A DNA stretch of 64,000 nucleotides from Anas platyrhynchos. Its lineage: Eukaryota; Chordata; Aves; Anseriformes; Anatidae. A model generated the notes under the pieces. It saw nothing but the letters and a program-made list of their open reading frames with translations. It was not told where the DNA came from and did no database searches. Each line of letters opens with the position of its first letter. Within the stretch, counting starts at the first letter, position 1. The stretch lies in the NCBI RefSeq assembly GCF_047663525.1, contig NC_092589.1, positions 105,832,001 through 105,896,000 on the forward strand, read 5' to 3'. Positions 50,886 through 61,784 of this stretch are shown piece after piece. The position numbers were made by a program, and so were the translations under genes.

Positions 50886-51831
50886 GCTTCTCAATACAGC
50901 CTGCTGTACAAGTAGCTAATAACTCATTTATCTAAGTATAGAATGTATAAATACTATAATACAGTACATTTCCAAAAACGTCAGGCTTAACAGGGCCCCA
51001 GGGATTCACAGTGAACAAGGGCAAGCCATGCAGAGAAGGTGCACCAGACCCATCCCCGGTACCTGATGGCCTGCCAAACCAGCTCCGCTGAGCCTGCCCT
51101 TCCTCCACACACAGCCTTTGCTTGGCTTTCTTTTGAGCAGCCTTTGCCTCACATATCTGCTGCAGTAGTTGCCTATGTATTTAAATATTTTAATTAATTA
51201 CCAGCTTGTCAAGTTCAGGAACTATTTTACCTTACTCAAATAGTTTATTTAAAAATATATATATAATACTCTCCAATTCAGAAAAGGATAGAACTTCCCA
51301 CAATGTAACATTTTTTTTATATATATATATAAAATATTTATGCATTCAGTGAATGGAAACAGTTTTACTGTATACATTTTTAATGTTGTACTCTATGCAA
51401 ATCTGCATTACCTAAAAATATACCGTACTTCTGTAAATCAAAACAAGCAGGGAAAAAACACCGTAGCTGTGCATTGGGTTATAATACCTAACAGAAATGA
51501 TATGCAAGTTTTAGGTTTGGATTTAAGAACCCACAAACAACGTTTTACTTTGCGAGTGCATAAATAGAAGACTGAATACATTCTGGCTCCGTTAAGATGA
51601 ACTGTAGTAGAGGTTACAAAATGCAAATATATTTATTCATTTTCAGTATTTCAGTGTTTCCAAGTCCACCTTTCATGATAGTGTTAAATAAATCATGGTC
51701 CTATCCTTCCAAACATTTCAACACTCTTTTAAAAAAAAAACAAAAACAAACAAACAAAACTTTAAAGTGAAATGTCCTCCTTCATTGAAGTGTTAGATCA
51801 TATTTTAAATTACTGCACTCCCACACAATAG

Positions 51832-51880
51832 TTTATATATATATATATTTTAAATATATATATATATTTATATATATAAA
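51832..51880. repeat. TA-rich near-palindrome
   Basis: A run of TATATA units centred on ATTTTAAAT forms an almost complete inverted repeat of about 48 bp. Similar TA tracts occur at 51251-51266 and 51318-51334. Confidence 0.9.
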
Positions 51881-52025
51881 GAGACCAAATAGGAGACTAC
51901 ATTTTTTACTGTCAATATGTTTAACATAGCATACTGTAGTTGTATAAAACATGCATTTTCTGGGATAATTATGAACACATCATGAATGAGCCCACATAAA
52001 TTATATTTTTTGTACAACTCCACGT

Positions 52026-52050
52026 AAAAAAAAAAAAAAAAAAAAAAAAA
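52026..52050. repeat. Poly(A) run of 25
   Basis: Homopolymer in the AT-rich stretch between SLC66A3 and ROCK2. Confidence 0.97.
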
Positions 52051-54594
52051 GTCAGATTAAGTGCCTCTGAGGCCCTTTATTCCCAGCTATCAGTTCTCAA
52101 AACACACTACTGGAATATTTATCTATGCCTACAGCTATGTGCTGGAGAACCAGATTAAAAATTTTAAAATACATCTACAGTATGTTTTATTTTTTCTTTA
52201 AAGTTTGTGACAGTCCTTGGATACTGTTTTGTGAAATGTAAAAAATAATCACATATTCTCTTTTTTTTTTCAGAAATAAAAACACATCTAGGAGAGTATG
52301 CAAAAACAAGGCAAAATGAAGTTTTCATAGCACTTAATGAGGGTTAATATAAGTTGATAACTAATATTGAGGTTTGTAAAAAGGGCTGGATGAGCAGTTA
52401 CACATATAAGCAAATGGTCTAGTAATTCCAATGTTATCAGACATTGTTTTTGTAACCAACACTTCTCCACCCTCAAAACCAGTTGATATACATTCAAAAT
52501 AGGTTGACATTGATATACTTACTAGGTGTAAAAATAGTGCACTATTTTTTCTGCCACGAAGCAAAATTGCATCCTAAGAGCTGGTAAACCTTCTTTTCCT
52601 TAAATACAGAGAATGGGCAAAAAACTTGAAAAAAATTAAATTAAGGCAATTAGGCAAAAACAGGACTGCCCATGATGACAAGCTGAAACTAGTATATACT
52701 TCAAACTTAAAACTAGCTGCTTAACATTGATGTGCAGCTTCTGATAGACGTGTATGAATGATATAAACTTCAACATTATGGCTTTATACAAGTGCATAGT
52801 TGCAACTGCAATAAGTAACGGTATCTGATTAATAAGCATAAAAAAATAAAGTGGAAAGATTTTTAAAACCCTCTTGCAGTATTACAGTACAATATATATA
52901 CACAGTATAATGGTCACTTCTTACAGATGCAGTCTATATCACTGTGATTGATCTTCCTCCTGTTCTTCTTGCAGACGTGCTGGTGGCATCTTTACGAAAG
53001 CTGAAAAGTCAGTTTCTTCAGTTTAAATATTCATTCCTCTTAATCCTTTTATGAAATGTAGTGTGTGTGTCTTGCCGAGAAAGCTTTTGTGGAACAGAGT
53101 TTAAAAGGTTACCTAACATATCCTTTTACTATTTACCAGCCATTCCTCATTTGATCAGTCACTCAGGGGAATACAGGAAAACCCTCAGAGATTAGTAATT
53201 TATATTGCAGCAAAAATGTAAACCTCTGATATATATAGCACAATCTCTCAGGAAAATATATATTTTTAATATATTTTGGGATATGTTTCAGTCTTGCTGT
53301 AACGGGAAGAAAATTATCACCTTGAATTGTGTCTGCATTCACGGAAAGCAGTTAGCTGAAAAAGAAGCAGGAAGTTTGGTCAGTAAAGGCAGTGAATGAA
53401 AATTGGACAAGAACATACTTCCCCCAAACCTTCATTTAGGATGGGCTCATCAGCATACTAGGGAGAAGTCATTCCTCTGCATTCAACAGCATCACGTTAC
53501 TCAAGTATAGTGCATCCTTATGTATTACAATTCCAAATCAATTAACCCCCCTTGTAATATATGAGGGTCAAGTACAACAGCATAATTTAATAGTGAGTTA
53601 TGAAAGATCAGTAATTTAAAGGTTTTTTATACATAAAGATGCATTATATTTAATTAACGTAATGATCTGGTATCTCAACTGAGTCCATAGCTGAGGCACA
53701 GCCCTTGCGGTGCTGTCATTGCCCATTCTTTTATAATGCTGAGACACACCTACAAACTATTTAGAAAAATTCTTAAGAGGTCACATTTTAATATTTAGGT
53801 TTTTCTGCAGTGTAAACACAACATGTAAAACGACTAAACATTGAGAACTATGAAATAATTTCATTAACTCTTTCCAGTACATTCACGTTGCATATTTGAG
53901 TAAGCCACAGGGTAAATTAGACCAACAGAACAGCTGTATCTTTTCTAAAGCACTCAAGGAAACCGTGTCACAGAAGCTGCAAAGCCTGCTTGTTTACATA
54001 GTTTTCAAATGCATTGTTAGGTACCCAAAAAGCACAGCACTGCAAAGAGAAGCCAAGTCAAATTCACTTCACAACACAGGTAGAAAAAGCAAAATGCAGA
54101 ACTCCTGGGATTTCATGTCTGCTAGCCATGGACAAGTGAGTTCATCTTAAAAGTTTAAAAAAAGAAAAGCATTTGTAAATACTGACTCTAATTCAGGTAA
54201 ATATTCAACTTTTAAAACCTCTCATTTAGGCTTCAGAAATTATTTGCAGAGGTTAGCACTTCTAAGATTACTAATACTACTAGTATTAGCACTACGGATG
54301 AACAACTACTCTGACAACAACAGGTATTTTGTTTTGGGGGCAGGCAGACATGAATTTTGAACAAAGATCTAAAATTAGAAAAATAAGAACATTGAAAAGG
54401 CAAAACCATCATTTTAATGAAAATAAGTCCTCTAAAATTTGTCACCATCAACAGAATCTCATTTTTGCTGTAAAAAATGTTAAAATGAGATCTTGTGTTT
54501 TCTCTACTTTGAGAAACAAAATCCAACATAGCATGCTGTATTCAAAGGCAAACAAATCCATTCCTCACTATTTAGATTTACCCCTTATACTTCT

Positions 54595-54691
54595 TCAGAA
54601 ATCAAAAACATCGTCATCATCATCATCACCATCAATATCATCAACATCATCAAATGACCAATCCCAGTCTTTAAATGCCAGATCAAGTAAT
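54595..54691 (-). other. Unassigned candidate terminal exon with acidic tail
   Basis: On the minus strand an acceptor-like CTCCTGTTGCAG is followed by 97 nt. With one base completing a codon, these read LLDLAFKDWDWSFDDVDD and then an Asp run ending VFDF and TGA at 54595-54597. The Asp run arises from GAT triplets that could be a microsatellite. The LLDLAFKDWDWSF part is outside the repeat. No partner exon was found, and the phase does not fit the adjacent ROCK2 C1 exon. It could be the last exon of an unknown minus-strand gene or chance. I do not recognise a family. Confidence 0.3.
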
Positions 54692-55869
54692 CTGCAACAG
54701 GAGGGTTTGATATTTAATGTGTGTCACGCTTCTTACAGAAGAGACTTCAAAATTCCATTTGTTATCACTAAACCTTTTTATATAAGACTGTCTTAAAAGA
54801 GGTGGGCTCCTTCCTTTGCATACCATGTAATATGAAGATTCAGTTACTGTTCATGTAAGCCACGAGTGCTGTATTCAAAGGAAATTTATCTCACAAATCA
54901 TTAAATTCTACCAAACATTTCCCAGATTGATTTTTTCCCCAAATTTTCAGTAGGAAAGACCAACATTTACATTCCATAAAATTAGCTGCTGTTTTGCTGC
55001 AGCTATTGTTGACCCAGGTGCAGTTTTATGCTCAGCTGCCGCCCCTTTCCAGACAACAATGCAAGACTAAATTTTTCCAGCAAAACTCAGTAATTTGGTT
55101 GTTGAACAGAACATCAAACAGAACAGTGTCGTCTGAATTCACAAACAAATACAGTGAGATTACACTTCACAGCTGTCCTGCAGCTCATTATTTCACGTTG
55201 GGCAATGCCAAAAAAAGAGGATGTATCACTGTGTTCTCTATGCATCACTGCTGATGCTCCTTCTATGGTCACCACAGAATGGAGGAGAGAGAGGCAGGCT
55301 TTTTCAGCAAATGAGTCATTTCACCTATTTTAGGCATTCGTTTTGGGATGGGATGAATCATTGTCTAAAGGAATTCATCTTTCTGCTATTATAGAAGGAT
55401 TTTAGACAAACATCTCAAGTACTAACTTCTCAACTTACAAGAAATGAAATCCAGTCTAGTCATTTCTCCTCTGAGCTCAGTGGATTTGAAATCAGGGTTA
55501 TATGCCAACCATATGTGGCAGAGATGGAAACTTTATTCTAAAGAAAGCCTTCAGGATATTTTAACTAAAACATGTTACAATGTTTATTATAGTTAATTGC
55601 TTGCTTTAAACAAAGCATGTTTCAGTTTTTATTGGGATTTCAGCTCTTAGAAGTTTTTACGCTTAAATGATATATCCCTAAAAAAGCTCAATATTAATCT
55701 ATTATATGAACTGTGGTTATCATCTTCCTAAAACACAGAAGTCATTAGGTATTATATTAGAGTTGATTTTTCTATTTTGGAACGATCCTTTTAGCACAAT
55801 CTAGTTGAATGCAGAAATTATACAGTCTGTATGACAAAGTTCCTAGGACAGATGGCATTTATAGGACCA

Positions 55870-56250
55870 TGTGGCTTCCAATGCACTTCAGGAAGTCTCT
55901 CGGCCGACCTTCTGCTCAAAGCAGGGCCAGCTGTGAGGTACAGCCATCGGTTCCTGAAAGCCTCCAAGGATGGAGCCTGCCCAGCCTCTCCAGCCCTTCT
56001 CCCTGCTGACTGTGCTCATAGGGAAGAGGCCTGGTGGCCTCTGCTTGATTTTCACCAGTTGGTCAAAGTCTTTCTTGAATTTGGGGGTTCTAAACTGGAC
56101 GCAGTGTCTCGCCGTAGAATAATGAGTGGTATCTCCTCCCTTAATCTGGCAGCTGAACTCTTTTAGTGCAGTCCCAGAGCCTACCTCGCTGCCAGGACAT
56201 GCTGCTGGCTCATCTCCAGCTTGTCCCCAGCCACTCAGCTCCCACATTTA
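55870..56250 (-). mobile_element. CR1 LINE fragment (-)
   Basis: Antisense CR1 body: GCTCAAAGCAGGGCCAGCTGTGAGGT, CTCCAAGGATGGAGCC, TGACTGTGCTCATAGGGAAGA, GTCAAAGTCTTTCTTGAATT, TAAACTGGACGCAGTG and GACATGCTGCTGGCTCATCTCCAGCTTGTCC. Both strands have chance open frames here. Confidence 0.82.
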
Positions 56251-57184
56251 GCTGGCAACTGGATCTTCATTCTCAGCGAAGTTTGTAACAGAAAATTAAC
56301 TATTCCACACTGTAAGTGCTTGCACAAAAACCTCACGGAAGCACTGGTGAGATATTAACTGACTATAGCAGTAACAGTGATTTTTAAGTGTGTGGTTTCT
56401 AATTTAAAGTGTTTACATCTGTACAGATTTCCACAGAACTTTGACAAACCTGCATTAAGATGAGATGACCTCACAGAACTACACTTTCCTGTCTGCAACT
56501 CCTGAGGTGACAGGTGCATTTGAAAAGTTAACTTGGAAAGTTTAACTGCAAGCATAAAACTGCTTATACACAAAAATATTCATTCTCCTTTTTTTCCCAC
56601 CAGTACTAAATATACAGACAGAAAAATACACTGTTAGGGAAAAATCATTAAAGACTGATTTGGAGTGGAGGAGAACCACAATAGAAAGAAGGGCAAGCTA
56701 GATACAGTTCTGAAAGCATTCTGTAAAGAAACATCATGAAGATTAAAAGAAGGGTGCTACAACAAGAAAAATTTCTTTCTGAGAACTCAAGCACAGCTGT
56801 GGAAAAAGAATCAGAGTATAAAATATACCCTTTATATGTCACCAATAAGAAAGAGAATAATGCTGATGAATTAGAACATAAAAATGCAGAAGAAAAGCAT
56901 TTTACTTGTCCCCCAGGTTGTCATGAATAATGTTTCCTTGCTTCAATCCAATAGTTGATATTTTCATTGATTTTGCACAAAGAATCCCTTCAATAATTAA
57001 TCTCTAAAATGTGGAATTAAACTTTTCACCTCCATGGCTATAATCAAAAAACCTAATCATTTAAAATTCAAATTATTAGGTCAGACTTTCTTTAAAGTAT
57101 GGAAAATAAATCATCAAAAATTAGTTTGTATGGAAATTAGGAGGGAACTGAAGTTATTTTGAGTCCTTTCAATATTTATTTCCA

Positions 57185-57241
57185 CATATTAAATATATAT
57201 AAATATATAAATATATAGAATATATTTATATATATATTTTA
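57185..57241. repeat. TA-rich simple repeat
   Basis: Alternating TATA and AAATATAT motifs between CR1-bearing sequence and the ROCK2 terminal exon, probably inside the ROCK2 3' UTR or flank. Confidence 0.85.
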
Positions 57242-58701
57242 TTACTATCTAACTCTTTCTACCATAAGGTTGAAACAACATCACAACACCGAGCATTCTT
57301 GCACTACATGCCCCACTGTAAATCTGGTGACTCTTCCAACCCAATTTTCAACCAGCCATCTTAGATACTGGTGGCAGTCTGGTCAGAGGGATAAGGAAAC
57401 CAATGCTAACTAGCCACTCCCAAATTGCTTCTTGAAGGAACAATTTTAAACCTTTGTTGGATTGTCCATTGCTGCTGGAACACTGCAACAAAGCATGTAA
57501 GACAGACCAAACCTTTCACAGGCTGTCAACAACGATTATTATGTTTAAGTATTAGCTTTATCACCTTAACTGTTCCTTCCTTCTTAACTAACTCTGCAGT
57601 ACTCAGGTGATAGAAAAATGCAAACTGGAAAAATCCAGAAATTCTGTACTGTGCAATCACTTAACTGCAATCTGCAGAATGTTATCACTTCTATGGCTGC
57701 AACATAAGATTTTGCTCTTTAAAACTGATCCAATAGTAGATTACTGGGTTTTATATGCATATTTCTTTCCCAAATTAGAGGAACTTGATGATAAGACTAC
57801 TCTTTTAGGAAACATGAGACATAAGCATGAGTACTTCTAGGCTAAATAAGGAATTGAAACCAATTCTCCCTCCCGTTGGCAAGTGCTCCATCTACTTGTC
57901 CAAATGGTGACCACCACTTCCCATCTACCAGCTCTTTCCAAAAGCATGAGTGATGCTCACACAGATGCCTCCTGCTGCAGAAAATGGCACCACACTGTGG
58001 ATCCTGCATGGGCAGAGATGCAAAAGTGAGATTCATCTGAACTAATTTTTTGCTGTGGATGTCCAAGAGTGCTTTATGCTCCCTTTCTTCATTAGGATGC
58101 TGTGAATTCAATTCTAAAACCAACTCTTCCTAAATACCAACTGTAAGCAGAGTTAGACATACATTTGGTCAGATGAATCACACTTGAACACACAAATTCT
58201 CAGTCACAGTTCTAACCTCAGAATGGGGCAGGAATTCAACACATTCCTCAAAACCATCCAGTATGAAAGAAAAGACATGCAGTCTTTAGGTATGTGGAAA
58301 ACCTTCTGGATTGCTTTTTAAAGGCACCAAGTTCTCTCCTAGGTTCATTAGAACCACAAATACCTAATCATAATTCAACCTCAAATCATGTACAGTAGTG
58401 GCCATGTTGAAAGTCACTAAACCTTTTTTTTTTTTCCTTAAAATCTTCACAACCCTCTCACTGACCCCTTGCCTAGTTAAACCCCACTTTCCCTACCAGC
58501 TGCAGGGAACAGTAAGATACATTATCAATGCATTAGGTTAACTATCATAATGGGTCTTATAACTTAAATCAGGTTTATAGAATATGACATATTATATCAA
58601 ACATCAGTAGTCAACAACACTAGTGGTCAGTTGACCATATTGACAAGTATCATTGTAATTGCAGAATGTTTAAAATAATAAAGTAAATAGCAGCTCTTGT
58701 G

Positions 58702-58919
58702 TCACCTTGGTTTGTTTGGAGGAAGCTGTCGACTTGGTCGTCTGATGGACTGGTTTGGCTGTACCTTCATGGAAGTTCTGGGAGAAGATCGAGCAAAGGG
58801 GTCTGGTGCTGGAGGCTTCTTGGGTATTTTTTTCACCAGTCGGCTCACCCATTTTTGCTGTTCTTCCGTAGAATTAGCTAACAGTAGTAGATTCTTTGCC
58901 GTTGAAATATCATAATACA
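58702..58919 (-). CDS. ROCK2: ROCK2 terminal coding exon
   Basis: The acceptor is ATTATTACAG. The exon encodes (V)YYDISTAKNLLLLANSTEEQQKWVSRLVKKIP (last PH helix) and a low-complexity tail with KKPPAPDPFARSSPRTS and RRPSRQLPPNKPR. TGA is at 58702-58704. The G from the previous exon completes the first Val codon. Confidence 0.95.
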
Positions 58920-59565
58920 CTGTAATAATAGTTTTTCAAATAAAAATTAATATTGTTGTTTTTCTAAACATCTACCCACATCAAAAATTAGTGGTCAGAT
59001 TACCATACTCTCAGAATCAACACAATGAAATCTGCAGAGAAATCAAAAGCAAAGTGAGGCAGATTTTGCAAACTTAAAGTTTCCTTGCTGCTGAGATTGC
59101 CTCCTTATGTTTGTTTACTGCATAACAGTTTAGTACTACGGAAGACATATATTCATATGTTAAAAAACAAGAAAAGGTAACACAAAGGCATGCCTGATCA
59201 CCAGAAACCACAACCTAAGTCACAAGGAGCAACTTCACTGAATATCATTCATTTCCTAACTCCCAATAACATTATCATGTCACATAGCAATGCTGCACAA
59301 CACACAGCAGTGTGAGCAGTCTTACAGCTACTACGCTTTGCTGCATGAAGCTGACAACACAGCATGTATGTACCTAATTAGCTATAAGCCATTCACTCAC
59401 AGCAGGGAGACGATCCTCTTGTAGACACCTTTAGGAAGCTTGACAGCTACATACCCATAAAAGAAAAACCTACCTATTCAAGTTTAGTTGGTGTCACACC
59501 ACTACTAACATTAGAATGTTTTGTCATTCCTTGACTGTACACACAATCAAATACTTGCTAATTAC

Positions 59566-59827
59566 CTTTGCAAGGTGCTATAATCTCTTCTTTTTTATCC
59601 ATGTGGTCTTTGTGACACTTGATATGGCAACGACGACATTCTAGAGCAGGAGGAGGTTTAAACATATGCCACAGCGGCTTCATACAAGCTTCACAATTGG
59701 TTGGAAAGTGATAAAGAGTAGGTATAAACTCATGTCCTTTGTGACAAATGTAATTTGACTTCTCTCCCATAGGCTCCACAGGAAATTCCTGTTCCTTTTT
59801 GCTCTCTCCTTCATTAGCATATAGAAT
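59566..59827 (-). CDS. ROCK2: ROCK2 exon: C1 (cysteine-rich) domain
   Basis: The acceptor is TTGATTCTAG. The 262 nt encode ILYANEGESKKEQEFPVEP and then the C1 zinc-binding module. The His/Cys pattern runs from HKGHEF through NCEACMK, LECRRCHIKCHKDH to APCK. This atypical C1 domain sits inside the PH domain, a ROCK family signature, and helps membrane or lipid contact and autoinhibition. The donor is AAG|GTAATT, phase 1. Confidence 0.96.
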
Positions 59828-60039
59828 CTAGAATCAAGGCAAAATAACCTCAGTACTCCTATATGACAAACATATATTCAGAGTAATTATCTAATTAGAA
59901 AGATTGAGGAATTACACCAGAATGGATCTTTTCAACAATTTTGTAGTAATTACTTCATTTGATAAAGTTATGAAAATATTTTTGACAATGTGATATATCA
60001 TGTGTGTTACATTAGAGACATTTATTTATTATTAAGTAC

Positions 60040-60118
60040 CTGGAATATCCTTGGAATTTCCTTGGCATCTGCTCTGTACACATCAGTCTGAGTGACTGGC
60101 CGGACGTGGAATAGTTTG
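60040..60118 (-). CDS. ROCK2: ROCK2 exon: PH domain, LFHVRPVTQTDVYRA
   Basis: The acceptor is TTTCCTATAG and the donor is CCAG|GTACTT. The exon encodes (D)KLFHVRPVTQTDVYRADAK..IPRIFQ. It ends in phase 0 just before the C1 insertion within the PH fold. Confidence 0.95.
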
Positions 60119-60682
60119 CTATAGGAAATTATTTCAATAAATACAAAAATTAATGTTACCAAAATGATAGGCCAATCTTTGAATCCTGCACATGAATTTC
60201 CAAACCCTAAATAAAAACAAGTCACAAGTATCCAGCTATACTTACAAAACAAAATTACAACACTGAAAAACTGACATCATGTGACTTGAGTGATTGCTGG
60301 TAGCTTTCTAACACAATCCGCTGCCCACGCTCCAACCTCTGAACAGCCACAATCTGTATTTGTTAAGGAAATAAATTAACTACACCACCTGCTTATAAGC
60401 GCATAAGTGAAAATGTACAAACACTGAAAATTACAGCTACAGATTTCTTAACGTTTCTTGCCACAGTGTGTGAGGTAAGCCTAGCTCAGCTAGTGGAAGC
60501 AGTTCAGTCAGGTCAGTTCAGTGGTCTGTGTGGGTTAACACACGTCAACAGAGCTTATTGCAAAAGTATGTCCCATTTGACATTGTGGTCTAAGACTGGG
60601 TCTTTCTAAAAGGCCTTTTGTCAAAACCTTTCTAACAAAGTCCACCTGCAAATCAGAGGAAGCAATTTTACAGCATACTTAC

Positions 60683-60771
60683 TCTATATCTAATACCATA
60701 TAGGGATTAGATTGTTCCTTATCTTGTTCGCTGTCATAGAACAGGATCTTCTTACTGCTTACAATTACATA
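60683..60771 (-). CDS. ROCK2: ROCK2 exon: PH domain middle
   Basis: The acceptor is CTCTGAACAG. The 89 nt encode YVIVSSKKILFYDSEQDKEQ through NPYMVLDI, plus two bases of the Asp codon finished in the next exon. The donor is GA|GTAAGT. It is essentially identical to mammalian ROCK2 as remembered. Confidence 0.95.
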
Positions 60772-61677
60772 CTGTTCAGAGGCAGAAAAGCATACAACAC
60801 ACATTTTACTCCAACTCATCACATCAAAGATATCACATCAATTATCACAGATGTCAAAGCAATATTTCTCTATCTATTGTTTTGTTAAATGGTAACTAAA
60901 AGGACAGTAGTAGTACTGTATTCTGAGTCCATGATTTGCCAATAAATTCACTGGATTACAGATAAGATTTTTATTACTTCATGTATCAGTTTATGTTATC
61001 AGATTAATTGGTATTTAAGCAGATTTAGTATATATGAGGAGACAAAAATAGAAGTTGGGGAGAGAGTAACATAAAAGCTTTTCCTTTCTATTTTACAGAC
61101 TTAATTTTCACTTGGACTGATAGAATAGTTATCATCTTATAATGCCTGTTTTACATGTGCAGTTCACAACCAATAGGCATCCTGCTCACAAAGATCACTT
61201 ATCAGTAATACTAGCAATTTTCATAAAACAGCTATTTATTTGTAAGACCTCAAATTTCTAGAATTTTGTCCAGAACGAACACAATGATGGAGCAGTAAGC
61301 GAATTAGTATAAAACTGTGCAGGCTATTCTTTGGGTAAAGACCCACTGAAGAGGCTACTGAAAAGCAGTTACCAAGTGAGGGCTGCACACAGTAGAGGTG
61401 CAGCCACTAGCTTTATCTCCTAAATAAAGTATTTCTCCAGGGCATCTGCTCCCAGACTATGTTAAGTTCCAGATACACGATGCTATTCAGAATGCTTATC
61501 ACTGATTGTACAAATGTCCAACCTGTTACTTTCAGACACAGCTATATTACCTAACATATAACATATATATTTACATATATACACATTTAAGTAATGAGTG
61601 AAGATGTATCAAAGATAAATGAAAGTGCTGAAAATCTGTGGTGAGTGTACAATCCAGACTACACATGAAAAAATATC

Positions 61678-61711
61678 ATATATATATATATATATAAATA
61701 TACATATATTT
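61678..61711. repeat. (TA)n tract abutting a ROCK2 splice donor
   Basis: TA dinucleotides run to within a few bases of the donor of the ROCK2 exon ending at 61714 (minus strand GTAAATATATG). Confidence 0.93.
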
Positions 61712-61713
61712 AC

Positions 61714-61784
61714 CTTTTTAACCCATCCAAATTTTTTAGTGTTATTTCGAACAGGTAGTGATAACCAGCCTTCTAATCGTGATT
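61714..61784 (-). CDS. ROCK2: ROCK2 exon: start of PH domain
   Basis: On the minus strand the acceptor TTATTTTCAG is at 61785-61786. The 71 nt encode (E)SRLEGWLSLPVRNNTKKFGWVKK, the first two strands of the PH domain. It enters in phase 1 and leaves in phase 0. The donor GTAAATATATG runs straight into a TA dinucleotide tract. The preceding exon is not in the window as far as I can see. Confidence 0.95.

Larger units (their letters stand above)
45301..58701. other. Gap between convergent SLC66A3 and ROCK2, includes ROCK2 3' UTR
   Basis: The right part must contain the ROCK2 3' UTR (minus strand). Minus-strand AATAAA signals (TTTATT on plus) occur for example at 57175-57180 and 57236-57241, and at several places near 55.5, 52.1 and 51.6 kb, so its length cannot be fixed. 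The rest holds two CR1 copies, TA palindromes and A-runs. No other supported gene. Confidence 0.6.
58702..61784 (-). other. ROCK2: ROCK2 3' portion (last five coding exons)
   Basis: Five minus-strand exons join in phase to about 239 residues: the C-terminal end of Rho-associated coiled-coil kinase 2. This is a Ser/Thr kinase activated by RhoA-GTP that controls actomyosin contraction. Order: PH first half (SRLEGWLSLPVRNNTKKFGW.. to ..PRIFQ), inserted cysteine/histidine-rich C1 domain, PH second half (VYYDISTAKNLLLLANSTEEQQKW) and a Pro/Arg/Ser tail ending SRQLPPNKPR. The tail form identifies ROCK2 rather than ROCK1. The kinase, coiled coil and Rho-binding parts lie beyond the right edge. The whole protein is about 1,388 residues in human. 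The gene faces SLC66A3 tail to tail. Confidence 0.96.

Noticed and set aside
54329-54796. 155-codon plus-strand frame with a Ser run
   Set aside because: The Ser run is the complement of the GAT repeat, and the rest is low-complexity Lys/Asn/Ser typical of AT-rich chance frames. The minus-strand reading is more plausible.
57842-58123. 93-codon minus-strand frame as a ROCK2-linked exon
   Set aside because: No family likeness and no clear acceptor and donor pair. It lies within probable 3' UTR.
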